DNA of 64,000 bases from Lithospermum erythrorhizon (lineage: Eukaryota > Streptophyta > Magnoliopsida > Boraginales > Boraginaceae), in the NCBI GenBank assembly GCA_019722365.1, contig JADFUC010001905.1, positions 18,586 to 82,585 on the forward strand, written 5' to 3'. A model generated the notes under the pieces. It worked only from the letters and a program-made list of their open reading frames with translations. It searched no databases and had not been told where the DNA came from. The position numbers and the translations under genes are program-made. This document shows, in pieces, positions 51,601 through 63,549 of this stretch (positions within the stretch are counted from its first letter, which is position 1; each line of letters begins with the position of its first letter).

Positions 51601-52329
51601 CGGGGCGGTCGGCACTTTAATGTCCGCTTATTGTCCAACCAAGCCACCAGGTTTCCCTCCAAATATCCCCAGAAGCTTTTCTCCCTGCACTTCACCCAAC
51701 AAAGAAGAAATAATAACAAGTAACTAATAGTGCTACTAAGAAAAGTATATTTATGCTAAGGCAAAGCCTTCAACTCATGGCAGTGAGGTTTTCAATAGAC
51801 GGTATCAACTTTGATACACTATGTCCTAGTTCTCTATATCATTTCTCTACCAAGGGTATAACGTAGGTACCAGACCATATATACCAATGATAATAAGTTT
51901 TCGATGACAAGTTCTCCTCTTTAGTATTTTGGCAGACATAACTCTACTACATCTCGACTTTAACTCACTTTGAAAGGCATGCCAGACTAACGTGATCAAC
52001 TTACATCAATTGAAAAACAATCATTCCGTTATCATGAAATCCTTTAGTGACTTATGCATGTCAAAACAACTAAGCCCCCACCTTAAGATAACCCGGCCCT
52101 ATTAACATCAATAAGGAGTTCTAATGCAAATAAAAAGTCTACCTAAAGAATAAAGGATTTCTCGATCTTCGGACATATCGAAAATAAACGAATCGCCAGG
52201 AAGATAAACTATCTACCTTAACCAAACATCTTCAAGGATACCATACGTGGTAAACAATACCCAACAAGAATCAGAAAGAAATGGTTGATTTCTGACTTCC
52301 CCTAAACCCAACCTACGACATACCGACAA

Positions 52330-52710
52330 AGGCATCAAATTGATACTTGCACCTAAATCACATAACGCTTTACCAAATTCAATGCCACCGACCGTACGCG
52401 GATTGTAAAACTCCCCGATCTTTAACTTTTATGCAATTTCGGTTGGATTATCATGAACACTCTTCACCACAAGCACCGCTTCTGCTCCTCAAATCGCCTT
52501 TTCTTGGATAAAACATCTTTCTAAACTTCAGATAGTCAGAATCTCGCCTAAGGGCCTCTTAAAAGGGAATGTTAATATGCAACTTTTAAACATATCAAGA
52601 AATTTAGAAAATCGAGTATCAGCTTTTCTTCTTTCAAGCCTTGGTGGTGCGAACAAGTGCTGGGACATATTCGTAAATGTTAGATGACAATGAAACTTCC
52701 CGTTGGTCAA
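52330..52710 (-). pseudogene. Athila gag-protease junction
   Basis: The minus-strand frame 52,710-52,528 is open for 60 codons and carries PPRLERRKADTRF and KFLDMFKSCILTF, the conserved linker at the end of Athila gag. The protease follows at about 52,375-52,330 with VGGIEFGKALCDLGASINLMP-type codons; D-L-G-A-S replaces the usual DTG/DSG, as is normal in Athila. Confidence 0.8.
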
Positions 52711-54235
52711 GATAAGCTTGTCCCGTGGTCGCCGCAGTGCTCGACCCCAACCTCTAAACTTTTACCATCATGTTGTTGACCGCATGTGCATGTTCTCGCG
52801 GGGTTCTTTCGAGTCGCTGGCGGAACCACATTTCTATTATTCAATGCTTCAGCTTTAGAATTGGCCCAATTTGGCTGCTCTACACTTTCTCTAAGGCCGT
52901 ATCCCTATTCGGGTCTTTTTTCCACCACTAGTTAACCTCTCAATCTTTTATCCAACCGGACTCTCAGGTTTCTCAAACTGATTGATCTTGAAACTCACCC
53001 CATTACATTTTGGTTGTTACTCCAAGAGAAATCAAAAGGTTCCTCCAATTATTATTGTAGTTATTGAGAATGCCCATTCCTCATTGGACAACTCCTAATG
53101 ATATCAACTCGGCTCCCAGGGGCCTCCAAGACAAGATAGAGTTTCCCATGATTACCACCAGCATGTAGTACACAAAGTGGGAACCATATTCTCGCGATCC
53201 TCGCCCACCATGTCCATCAGTACTGGCTCTAACCGAATCACAGGAGGCGACTGCAAGCCCAAATTTGTCTTTTCATCAATCTCAAGGACCTCAACACTCT
53301 ATGAGTATGCCGAGGACGGGCCGGGTGTTGACAGCGCATACCCCTCCAATAAGATATAAGCCTACCTGGCGCCTTCTTATCAAACGCCTCCAAAGCAGGC
53401 ATATCTAATATAGCCATGTAGCTGTTTCTGGCCAACCCACATGAAGGCTCAGACCAAATAAGGCTCAGGATGGCGATTGGGACACTTTCTCGAGTAGACC
53501 TTGAAACCGCTCCTCAAGCCTCACTAACCATCTCATCTTCATCTTGCCGAAACACAATAAATGTCATTCTTCAATTTGGTGGATTTTGACGCTGGAAAAT
53601 ATCAGCTAAAACTTTTGCATCACTTTGCTCCCATGTGGTCAAGTATCTTAGGATTTCGAAAGCATTCCGCACCACCTCTTCGCTTTCCAGATGCAGGGTA
53701 GCGAAATAACAATGGGGTGGATAGAATCACTGAACACCATTTACTTTTAGAGTAGCAAATATTCCATGAAATTTACTAGCCGCTCATTAGTGGTCTTCAC
53801 GACTCCAGCTATCAATCGGCATTAACATTCTTCACATGTCGGATCAACAAGCAGTTTCAACTCAAAGTTGTCGGGTATCATCAGCGCGGCTCCCGAGCAC
53901 GCGAGCAAGCACCCCTTCAATGGTAAGGCAATGCATAATCCCTCAAAGTCATCCGAGGAACTGTGTCGCCATCCCCATGAACATCAATCACCCGCCGCGG
54001 GGAGATCGGGTTGTCATGGGCTGGCGGTATTTAACTTTCAACAAGTTTCTTCTTCGAGTCCTCGCACTTAGTTTCCTAGCCGGCTTTCAACCGATCAAAG
54101 AACAATTCTCCACAATGACGCGAGCGGTCATGCACTAAAACAATAATATAAATTAAAATAGATAACGAATAAAACAATATAATAAAATCTAGCAAGCGGC
54201 GGAACCGAAATTAAAGTTCAATATTAGTAGTATCG
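52711..54235 (-). pseudogene. Athila gag (degraded)
   Basis: From the PBS leftwards, minus-strand codons for MTLRDYALP-like (about 53,950), NNFELK (about 53,855), VNFME-like (about 53,765) and SDSIHP-like (about 53,730) are found in shifting frames. The same motifs appear on the plus strand at 59,930-60,180 in the second family member. Confidence 0.75.
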
Positions 54236-54257
54236 GAATCGCAACGGCGCCCAACTT
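54236..54257 (-). other. Primer binding site of the minus-strand Athila element
   Basis: Directly inside the 5' LTR, the minus strand reads agttgggcgccgttgcgatt, matching the TGGCGCCGTTGC-type site of Athila elements, thought to pair with a tRNA-Asp 3' end. Confidence 0.75.
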
Positions 54258-55349
54258 GACAACACCATTTATGTGTTCCGGTCGAGTCCTACGCACAAGC
54301 AATATAAATCTAATGCTAACGAGTATCGCCCCTTCACAAATCTAAATATACTAAATACTAGGGTCTTTTTCTTAATCCTTAATTAACTAATAATTAAATA
54401 GTAAATCTTTATCTGTACTACTTAACTAAATTGACCAAGCAATTAAATTAGCTAATACTTAATCGAATGCAAAAGTAGTGGATTGTACTTAATATTGAAG
54501 TATAATGATTACGATTATCGATCGCCGATTCAATTTTATCTAGTAGTTACTATCGTTCATAACAAAAAGCATTTCTATACAATTGATATTACTTCTCGCT
54601 AACACCAATTAAGTCTCCTAAACTAACTATATCTCTACGATAAATTAAAATAGTGAGATCTTTAATAACTTACGCTATTAAATCAAGCATACGGCATTAC
54701 CTATATCTCTATGGTAAAGTGAAACATGCTGTTTCGATTATCAATTCTACGACAACCCTATTTCTAAAGAATTAATCACTTATAAGGAACGATTTAATAT
54801 CGAGACAAGATATTAAATACTAATTATGCACACACCGACTATGAAACTGAAATAAATTAACTCCAAATCATCCGGTCCAATCTGACATCAAGGAATTCAT
54901 TTAATTAAAATTAGTTCATAATAAAAAGTAAGTGCTAAATAAATACATGAAATTAATAGCATTCATCCTTACCAATAAAAAATAACTTGAATTAAAAATA
55001 TTCAAACCAATTAAAATACCAACTCCAACTTCCAAATGGCGCCAAAAGCCTGGCTAAAGTCATTTACTCTTTTTCGAAATTCGTAGATCTTTCTTTTTAC
55101 TCTAACTTCTCCTCTTTTATAGGTTTCATAATCCCAATAGCTGACGGGGCCGAATCCCTTATTCTAGATCACGACTCATGTAATTTTAAGGATCGCCATA
55201 TTCACTCCCAGTTCGATTCTTTCATTTTTAACCGATAACCGCCTTAAACTCAAATAAAACGAAAACAAGTAAAATTATATCGATTACAAAAATAACATCG
55301 CCTAATAATGCATCAGGCCTCAAAACACTATATTATAAACACTTTATCA
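54258..55349 (-). repeat. 5' LTR of the minus-strand Athila element
   Basis: Begins (minus strand) TGATAAAGTGTTTATAATATAG at 55349 and ends tggtgttgtca at 54258. It is collinear with 47,020-48,127. Confidence 0.85.
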
Positions 55350-58081
55350 ATATATAACGAAAAGATGTTGATTTCCTGGGAAATTTAAATTATGGTTAAT
55401 GAAGCTGAAGAGAGTTATAAGAAAGTAATCTCTATAAATTATGGTTAAGAGATCGAATAGACGGCCGAGAAGGTTAAAGGTTAAACGAATCAAAGCAAAA
55501 TTTAATTCTGGTTTCTCGTCGTGAATGTAAGACTAATACATTCAAGGCGATAAGGGAGTAAGATTTGATATCATACTCAAGCTACAAAAATGTTTCGATA
55601 AATCGACAAGTGCTCCATTGAAAGGTCGAGGATAAATTTCATGGATGAGTTGAGGTTATAAATGGAATTCTCGGGAATTATAAGATTTAAAAGACGTTCG
55701 CTTCGGAGAAAGTCGACTAACAAGAAGGAAAAAATTAAGCGGAATTAGTAACGTATATTTGAATGCACTGGGATTCCTCACTTATAAGAGAAATACGACG
55801 GTTAATATATCAGTCATAAACAAATTTTTGTTTAAAGGATACTGGGAAACTAATGACGGTGGATGCCGCTAATGTTAGTTCTAAGGATTTGAATTCAACG
55901 GACTACCGAAGGTGTAATGGGCGTTGACAAATTCCTCATGGACAAACGGAGTATTAAAGCGCGTAGAATATAATGTGTCAGACCAAAGAATTCAGAGCAT
56001 AGTTACGAGAACGAGTCATCACGCCAGATAATCGCGACTCTTTGCAGTTTCTGGTGTGCATCGTGACTGGGAACAATTGCATCACGAGAGGAAGAGAGAG
56101 GTCGCCGAATCTACAACCCAGAGATACCGAAAAAAATTTATACTCATGACTCGACGTAATGGATTCGAGAAATGCTTAAGGTTGATAATTGCACCATGTT
56201 TGGTGCGTATCTACAAAGCTTTTCCTCGTATGTCAATCATTATGTGAAGCGGTACAAGGTTTATGGAGCAATTATAAGACTCTGCGGATTTTGTAACGGG
56301 CCGCAGGACGTTGGAATAAGATGTTAAACGTCAAGCCAGGGGCGCACAATAAAGCGAAGCTCGATAACAATTAGAATACAACAAAGGGAATTCATGAATT
56401 CAAGGACAAATATCTGGGAACGTTATGTGTTGATTATAAAAGCCTACTGAAAGTAGTGACTATCAGATTGAGGATATAAGACGAATGGGGGTCAAAAGAC
56501 CCGAAGTACTGTGAGATGATAATTTGGCAAAGAGAGCGAGCCACCAGAATACTAACTTCCAAGCCGTTGTTGTGATGGCACCATCGGAAGCTATCAAGAG
56601 ATGTTGAGTTCTAATATTGTTGAAATGACGGAGGAAGTGGAAAAATGACTTAATGGAGCCATTTAAGAACTCGAGGGAAAATGGAACTCGATATGACTAC
56701 CATAGTAGAATAAGTCTCTCGATATGTTAAATTTAATGCAAGGAATAGCATCGCGGATAATGATAATATAGCTGTTGAATGTGAATTAGATTCATAAGGT
56801 ACTATACAAGTAAGCTGAGGACTAAAGAAGGAATACCGCTAATGTCTAACAATTTTGTAGAAGCCACTTGCACGATACTCAATGGGTATTTAAAGTTCGT
56901 AATTTAGCGATGTCAAGCAGGAATAATACGGTAGATTGAAATTCTCAACTAGACTAAAGAACCGAGACATCAGAGTTTAGATTATGCGTAAAAGGGATAT
57001 TGATAGCTATTGGACCTAGTAATGTTGTTCCGATAAAGGGTTATTATCAAGAAAGGAAAGCGAATGATCGGTTAACATCAGAAGATGGATGATATATATA
57101 TGTACAAGTTGGCTGAATTATCACAAAGGGAAATCGATGCCGATAAATCACGGTAAGACTAGAAATATAAGGATGCTAACCGCGAGCCTGGTGGTATTTA
57201 TGCTATGGTGAAATTGAGATAATGATAACTCGATGGTTAAGATGTTATGGCAATGACATGGTGTCGATATAAATAAATGAAAGTAAGGGAAAACACTTAT
57301 ATCAATTTCCATACGATGATGAAATCAGCGACGGTAATGAATGGTAAATGAACGATATGAAGTGTAATGGGTGATAATGTATTGATGGAGCGGCGATATT
57401 TATATATATACCTCGGTAGACTAATATGCAAGTTTGTTAAGGCCGATATGATTTATACTTCATGGTGCTGGTGGTTTAAAAAGGATAAAGGAGATATGAA
57501 CGATGGTATCAGCGACGTTGCTACACATTAGTTGTATGCCGGGAAACCTCAAGGATGCATTTCTATAATGGATGCTAAGATAATCGGTGAATAAATAATT
57601 TGATTTAGTGGGGTTTTGATAAGAGAATTTACTTGCACATTAATGAATCATAGTCATTAAATTTGTGATACGACACGAATTACGAGCGGATACGACCGAT
57701 CGGTGATACGGGTATTGATTTGAGTGGTATTATTGATTATTGATTTATGATATTAATAACATAAAATATAAGTTGTGGGTGTCGTGTAATATGGGATATG
57801 AGGACATATATCGGTATCGGGCCGTATTTACCTAGTAAATGATTTATATGATTGATCAAGTAATATCCAAATAGTAAGTAATATTCAGGTACGTCATGCG
57901 AATGTATTTACGAGGTGTTATTAATTTATCTCTCAAGTCAATGACTATGTTGAAAATGTGATTGGTGACAAGATGTCATGATATTCGTAATAAGAGCATT
58001 TTGGAAGGCGAATTGGGAATGATAAGAAAAATCTAAGCCTAAAGTAAATTTCGAGGACGAAATTTTATAAGGTGGGTAGAA
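55350..58081 (+). pseudogene. Degraded Gypsy element internal region, plus orientation
   Basis: G/A-rich on the plus strand, the composition expected of a Gypsy coding strand. It is strongly broken and only the end is recognisable: codons for KVNFEDEIL at about 58,041-58,068, then ggtgggtagaa and an LTR start TGTAATAACCCG. This ending (FEDEI, purine tract, TGTAAxACCC) is common in plant chromovirus-like Gypsy elements. Gag or pol domains upstream could not be named with confidence. Confidence 0.5.
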
Positions 58082-58512
58082 TGTAATAACCCGTTCCTTA
58101 CCAATATTATGTTGATAGTATATAAGTTTCTCAGTGGAGTATTTCTCAAAGCGAAATTAAAAATTTCGAAGTCGAGAGCGGAGAATTCAACAAATCGGTC
58201 GGTCAGCGGTATATATTTCGCTCAGCGGGACCCGAGACGATAAATAATTTTGGAATAATAATTATATATCGAGACGAAAATAGATGAGTAGTAATATATG
58301 TCTCGAATAACACAAATGGAAATCGGTTTCATGGAGATTTAAGTACGAAGGTGTAAATTAACCGAAACCAAACGAACTTAAATTTCTTCCCCTAAATATC
58401 CCACCTACCACCACTATCTCCATCCTCATCCAAAACCTTCTTTATTTTCCCTCCAGCTACTGAATGCTTTCCATTTCCTTTGAAATTTTTTTTTTTCTAT
58501 TTCATCGATTGC
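58082..58512 (+). repeat. Partial 3' LTR of the plus-strand Gypsy element
   Basis: Starts TGTAATAACCCGTTCC just after a purine tract. Contains agcgggacccgagac near 58,225, a segment often seen in this LTR type, and a pyrimidine-rich leader-like part (58,385-58,510). It stops where the Athila-family LTR begins at 58,513. The remainder was not found with certainty beyond 61,883. Confidence 0.6.
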
Positions 58513-59627
58513 TGGATAAGTGTTTATAATATAGCGTTTTCGAGGCCCCAATTACGTATTAGTCGACGTTATTTTTACCTTAACCGGCTATAATTTGCAC
58601 CCTTGTTTTCGCTTTTATCTGAAGCGAAAGTGCCATTCTGCTAAAGTGAAGCGAATCGGGCCTGAATCAAGATACGAAAACAATTAAGAGTTGCTAATGA
58701 AGCCGCGATCTAAGCACATGATTCTACTTCATCACTATTAGGTTACGGAAACCTATGTTATGGAGGTGAGTAAAAGAGTGAGATCTCTCGAATTTCCGTA
58801 AAGAAATCATCAACTTTAAGTGGGAGCTTTGGCACACCACGTAAGTTTTGAGTCGATTACTTTTAATCGGCTTCGAATATTTTTAATTCAAGTTATTTTA
58901 TTGTTAAGGGATGAATGCTATAATTTCATGTATTTATTTATGTCTTTTATTATGAACTACACCTTTATTATTAGTCGTGACTACGATTTAGCTGATCGAC
59001 GATTTGATTTTCTTGGAGTTAATTTATTTCAGCTTTCATACTCTCATTATCAGGTATAATTAGTATTTAATATCTTGATTAAGATGAGTCAAGCCTATAT
59101 AAGTGATTAATTGCTGTAAATAGGGTCATTACTTACGAATTAATAATCGAATACATGTTTCACTTACCATAGATATAGTAATGCCATGTGCAATTTAGTT
59201 AAGGAGATGTTGTTAAAAAAAGACTCTATTTTAAGCTATCATAGAGATATAGTTAGTTTCTGAGAGACTTAATTTACGTTAATCGGTATGAATATCAATC
59301 AGATAGTGAATGCTTTGTTGGGCTTTAAACCATTGGGTGAATTCATTAGTTAAATCGAATCGATTTTATCCGACGAAATCACGCGGTCCTCGACTATACT
59401 CAATATAGTGCCAACCACTTTGCATTCAGCTAGTTTAGTTAATTTAAGTTCTCGAGTCAATTTGTTAAGTAGTTCAGATAATAATTTACTTGAATTATTA
59501 AGCATTAAGGATTAAGAAAAGACCTAAGATTTAGTATACTGAATCTAGCATTTATTACTGCTCTTATTCATTATATTACTTGACACGACTGACTCCTCGA
59601 ATTCGAACACATAAATTGGTGTTGTCA
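58513..59627 (+). repeat. 5' LTR of the plus-strand Athila derivative
   Basis: Begins tggataagtgtttataatat and ends ttggtgttgtca. Matches the minus-strand Athila LTRs along its full 1.1 kb, including aatatttttaattcaagtta and the ctatcatagagatatagtta region. Confidence 0.85.
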
Positions 59628-59650
59628 AGTTGGTGCCTGTCAATTTCGAT
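59628..59650 (+). other. Primer binding site of the plus-strand Athila derivative
   Basis: agttggtgcctgtcaatttc directly follows the LTR end. It is a mutated version of the TGGCGCCGTTGC site in the minus-strand copy. Confidence 0.65.
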
Positions 59651-59699
59651 ACTACTACTATTAGTTTAATTTTTGTCTTAACTTAGCTAGTTTTATTAT

Positions 59700-61290
59700 A
59701 TTATTGTTTTGGGCCTAGATTTATCTCTTTTATTATATATTATTGTTTAGTGCATGACCACACATCATTTTGGAGAATTGTTCTGATCCAGTAGATTGGA
59801 GAAACATCTAGGAAACTAAATTCGAGACTCAAGAAATGAAAAGTTCATCTACTATGGCCAATAATAACCTACCCTACCCCAAATAAAAATGATCGATATT
59901 CATGGACGGCGGATGACTGGAAGCTCTGATGACTTCCTTGAGGGATTATGCATTGCCTACATTAGAGGGGTTAACCGCTTCACACGCCGCCACCACCAAT
60001 CAATGCCAACAACTTTGAGTTGAAGCCCGTTACCGATCCAACATGTGAAGAATCATGCACTAACGGCCTTGGCCATGAAGACCTTAAATGAGTATTTAGT
60101 AAATTTCATGGAGATAGTCGAAGTATTTAAAAGTAAATGGCTGCTCCTACTGATTCTATCCACCGACCGTTATTTTCTCTCTCTATCCGGAAGAGCCAAG
60201 GAGGCGGAATGCTCAAAAATCTAATTTAATGTGACCACACGATGCCGCGAAAAGTTTTAAATTGATATTTTCCAAAGATCAAAATCCACCAAATCAAGAA
60301 TTACATTTGTCAAAGCAAGATGACATTTAGATGGTCATGAGGCTTGGGAACGGTTTCAAGGTCTACTCTCGTAAAGTGTCCCAATCATAGCTTTCCCGAC
60401 CTTATTTGGTAAACCTTCCATAACGGAGTCGACACCCAAAGACTCGCACTATATTAGATGTCTCCTCGGAGGAGCCGCTTGATAAGAAGCACGCCCGACG
60501 GCTTATATCTTATCGAGTGAATTATTCACATCAACACTAGCCCCATCCTCGAGCACATACTGCAGAAAGGGCTTCAGGTCCTCGAGATCAAGGAAAGTTC
60601 GAAGCATGTGCCGCCTCCCTCACAATTCGCTAGAGCAACTACGCAATGGACACAGTGATCGCGGTAATATGGTTCCACCGTGTAATTTACGCGCGGTAAT
60701 CATGAAACTCTATCTTGTCTTGGAGGCCCTACAGAGCAAGTTCAATATGCATCCAATTTCAATCGACTCAACGGCGATTCTCCAATAACTACAATAATAA
60801 TCGAGGAACCACCCCACTTTCGAGTAACAAACTAAAATGTAAATGACCACTGTGGATTTCAAGATCAACTGGATTTCGTAAAACCAAGAAACCTTGGCTT
60901 GATAAGATTGAGAGGTTGTTAACTCAAGTGGTGGAAAAGACTGCATTGGACGCAGCCTCGGTGAAGCCGTAGAACGACAATTGGGCCGCTTACTAAGTAT
61001 CAATATTAGAATGCTGGGTTCCTTCCAAGTAACTCAAAAGAACCCACGAGAACATGCACACGCAATACTTTACGCAATGGTAAAAGTTTGAGGCGAGGTC
61101 GAGCTCACGGACAAATCCACCACAGGAGAAGCACATAATCGACCTCAAAGTATAAGCCTACTGGAGCAAATCTAACATTTCTCGAATATGTCCCACCGTT
61201 TCCTTACCCTCAAAGGTTTCAAAAGAAGAAAACTGATGCTCAATTTGCTAAATTTTGATATGTTTAAAAGGTATATTAACATTCCTTTGC
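59700..61290 (+). pseudogene. Athila gag remnant (plus strand)
   Basis: Codons for SLRDYALPTLEG at about 59,933-59,970, NNFELKP near 60,009, VKNHA/TALAMKTLNEYLVNFMEI at 60,046-60,118, SDS/LFSLS near 60,150-60,190, EAWERFKGLLS near 60,340 and the gag-end linker LLNFDMFKRYINIPLQRP near 61,248. Order and spacing fit Athila gag. It breaks off before the protease motif. Frames shift several times. Confidence 0.78.
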
Positions 61291-61317
61291 AGAGGCCCTC
61301 GAGCGTATTATCAGGCA

Positions 61318-61883
61318 TACCAAGATTAACATCTCATATCAATATTAAGTCGCTCATATACGATTAATCGCTATAACAGGGTCAGTCACTTAGGAATCGA
61401 TAATCTAACACAATGCTTCACTCTACCACATGCAGAGTAGTGTAATCGCTATGTGCAATTTAATAAGCATTAAGTTATTAAAAAAAGATCTCCTATTTTA
61501 AGCTATCATAGTAGATAATAGTTTCAGAGACTTAATCGGTGTTAACCGAGAAGTAATATCAATCAGATGAATGTTGCTATGAACTAATAAGTAACTACTA
61601 GATAAATTGAATCACGATCCGATGAAATCACAGTCCCGACTATACTCGAATATTAAGTACAATCCACTACTTTTGCATTCGCTTAGTATTACAATTTAAT
61701 TGCTTAAATAATTTAGTTAAGTAGTCTAGATAAAGATTTACTATTTAATTATTAGTTAATTAAGGATTAAGAAAAGACCTAGTATTTAGTATATTGAATT
61801 TGTGAGACGATACTCGTTTTATTCATTATGTATTATTTGACACTAATCTTTACTCGAATTCGAATAATATAAATAAAGTGTCA
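61318..61883 (+). repeat. 5'-truncated 3' LTR of the plus-strand Athila derivative
   Basis: Matches the second half of the 58,513-59,627 LTR from its atttaatatct region to the end (…agtgtca at 61883). The first roughly 550 bases of the LTR are absent. Confidence 0.8.
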
Positions 61884-63549
61884 CATACATAATTACATAA
61901 TATACTCAAATCTTTGAAGAAATCATCATTCTTTTCTCATGTCTTTTTCCTCGACTACCTGAACAACCAAATTGCACCTTAATCAAATCTTTTGATAAGT
62001 CCTTAAACTATTATTACCAAATTCATATTACTTCATACTTTCTCCTTTCAATCTCAAATTGTTAACTCCACGATCCTACACTAACAACATATACCCACGA
62101 TTATACCTTCCTACTGGCTCTATTCCGCTGCCTCCTGCTTTCATCATAACAATACTATACACAACTTTATCATACATTAACAACCACCAACATCTCATTC
62201 CAATCTCATCTCAATCATGTTCTGAAATTCCCAAAATTCCCCTATTTATCATCAGCTTAAAATAATATATCACCATTCCGCTAAGATCCTTATTTCATAA
62301 AATTATTCAACACTATGTATCCACTAAAGTTTCATTAATAGAGTACTACTAAACATCTTTTCTTTCTCCCGTGAGTCCCAAAAATTTTTATTTTTTTCCC
62401 CCACTTTATTCTCCAAACAACAATTCACAACTTAAGCAACTTTAACTAAAAATATTCATCTTTATCCTAACTGCTCGCTACATTAAATCCAACTTCATAT
62501 CCACTCAATAGAGTACTTGCATACTTAATTCCACCAATACCATTTTTTTTTCCAATATTTCGACGTACTTAACATATTCCAATACATCTAGATGATCGAT
62601 AACCTCGCATTAATCACCAATCGCAATGTCAGCTTTTACTAAAAATTTTTCCATTTCAAATTATCCTCAATCTCCCTTAGTATCCATCGAAATAGAATTT
62701 TCAATATCAACCTATTACGACACCTCTACATCTTCTCTTCGCTTCCTCATATTCATAACAATTCTTACATCGGACAACAGACCATTAACTCACTTCATCT
62801 TCACGAGTGGCCCATCCCCGATACGTCAACCAAATTAATCCTCTACTCCTAACAATTGGGTCCAACTATCAAGTAATTATAATCAACACTCTTCCAATTC
62901 AATTATTTCAAAGACCGATTTAATCCTCACGATTCCAAGGATCAATAATCTTATACCACAATCACCAGATTACCCTTAATACTCTTAGATTTACATAAAA
63001 ACTCAACCACTCAACAACTCCAACTTCGACATTATAGATTTCTTTGATATCTCCTTTCTCCCCAACAAAATTCCAACCACCCATCCATCTCTTAATGTCT
63101 CGTTTCCAAACCCTTCTGCCTTGAGTTCACATCCTCTATAACTACCGTATACGTAGTAAAAGCATGTAATCTACCTAACTTCAAATGGAACCCACTATCC
63201 AGGTAGTATCATCAATGGCAACACGAGGCTTCCTTCATAATTCAACTTTAATCAGATAATTAACAAAGTTACTAACCACTTCTAATTCTTATGTCAACTT
63301 ACAACAAAGAATACGATCTTATCCTAACCTTCCCTATGGTACTCACATCTAGCTCGATTTAAAAATCTTCCAGGTCCTCAATACCAACGGTCAACTAAAA
63401 GAAAAGAAATTGCATCTACGTTAAGACCCGAATATCGACAAACCACTGACCATCTTACACCTAAAGACGAAACTACTACTGTAGACACCTCCGCTGTGAA
63501 ATCAAAACCCTTAAAGTTTCCACTTCAAAATTGTAATCCACTCCTCGCC
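61884..63549 (-). other. G-poor degraded transposon DNA, probably minus-sense
   Basis: The plus strand is rich in A, C and T and poor in G, the reverse of 55,350-58,081, suggesting a coding or leader strand running right to left. No domain could be recognised in any frame. It could be the internal region of the element whose end is at 63,550-63,980. Confidence 0.4.

Larger units (their letters stand above)
47020..55349 (-). mobile_element. Athila-type Ty3/Gypsy retrotransposon, internally deleted
   Basis: The element reads right to left. The 5' LTR is 54,258-55,349, followed by a PBS, gag (about 54,130-52,530), protease (about 52,375-52,330), the start of RT (about 51,570-51,480), the end of integrase (about 51,420-50,920), a GC-rich spacer, a PPT near 48,130 and the 3' LTR (48,127-47,020). 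Gag has LRDYALP- and NNFELK-like codons; protease has CDLGASINLMP. These motifs, the PBS and the GCTTGAGGACAAGCAAGAA plus G-run before the 3' LTR are typical of Athila. Target-site duplications are not clear. All frames are broken. Confidence 0.85.
58513..61883 (+). mobile_element. Second Athila-family element, plus strand, reduced to LTR-gag-partial LTR
   Basis: A full-length LTR (58,513-59,627), PBS (59,628-59,650), gag (about 59,700-61,280) and then only the 3' half of a second LTR (about 61,318-61,883). The LTRs are the reverse complement of those at 47,020-48,127 and 54,258-55,349. Protease, pol, PPT and the first half of the 3' LTR are missing. The left end sits inside the LTR of another Gypsy element, so this insertion is younger than that one. 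Confidence 0.8.

Noticed and set aside
53836..54138. 100-codon plus-strand protein
   Set aside because: It is the antisense shadow of the minus-strand Athila gag.
47015..55354. Target-site duplication of the minus-strand Athila element
   Set aside because: The five bases next to the two ends (ataat and atata) match poorly, so no duplication is claimed.
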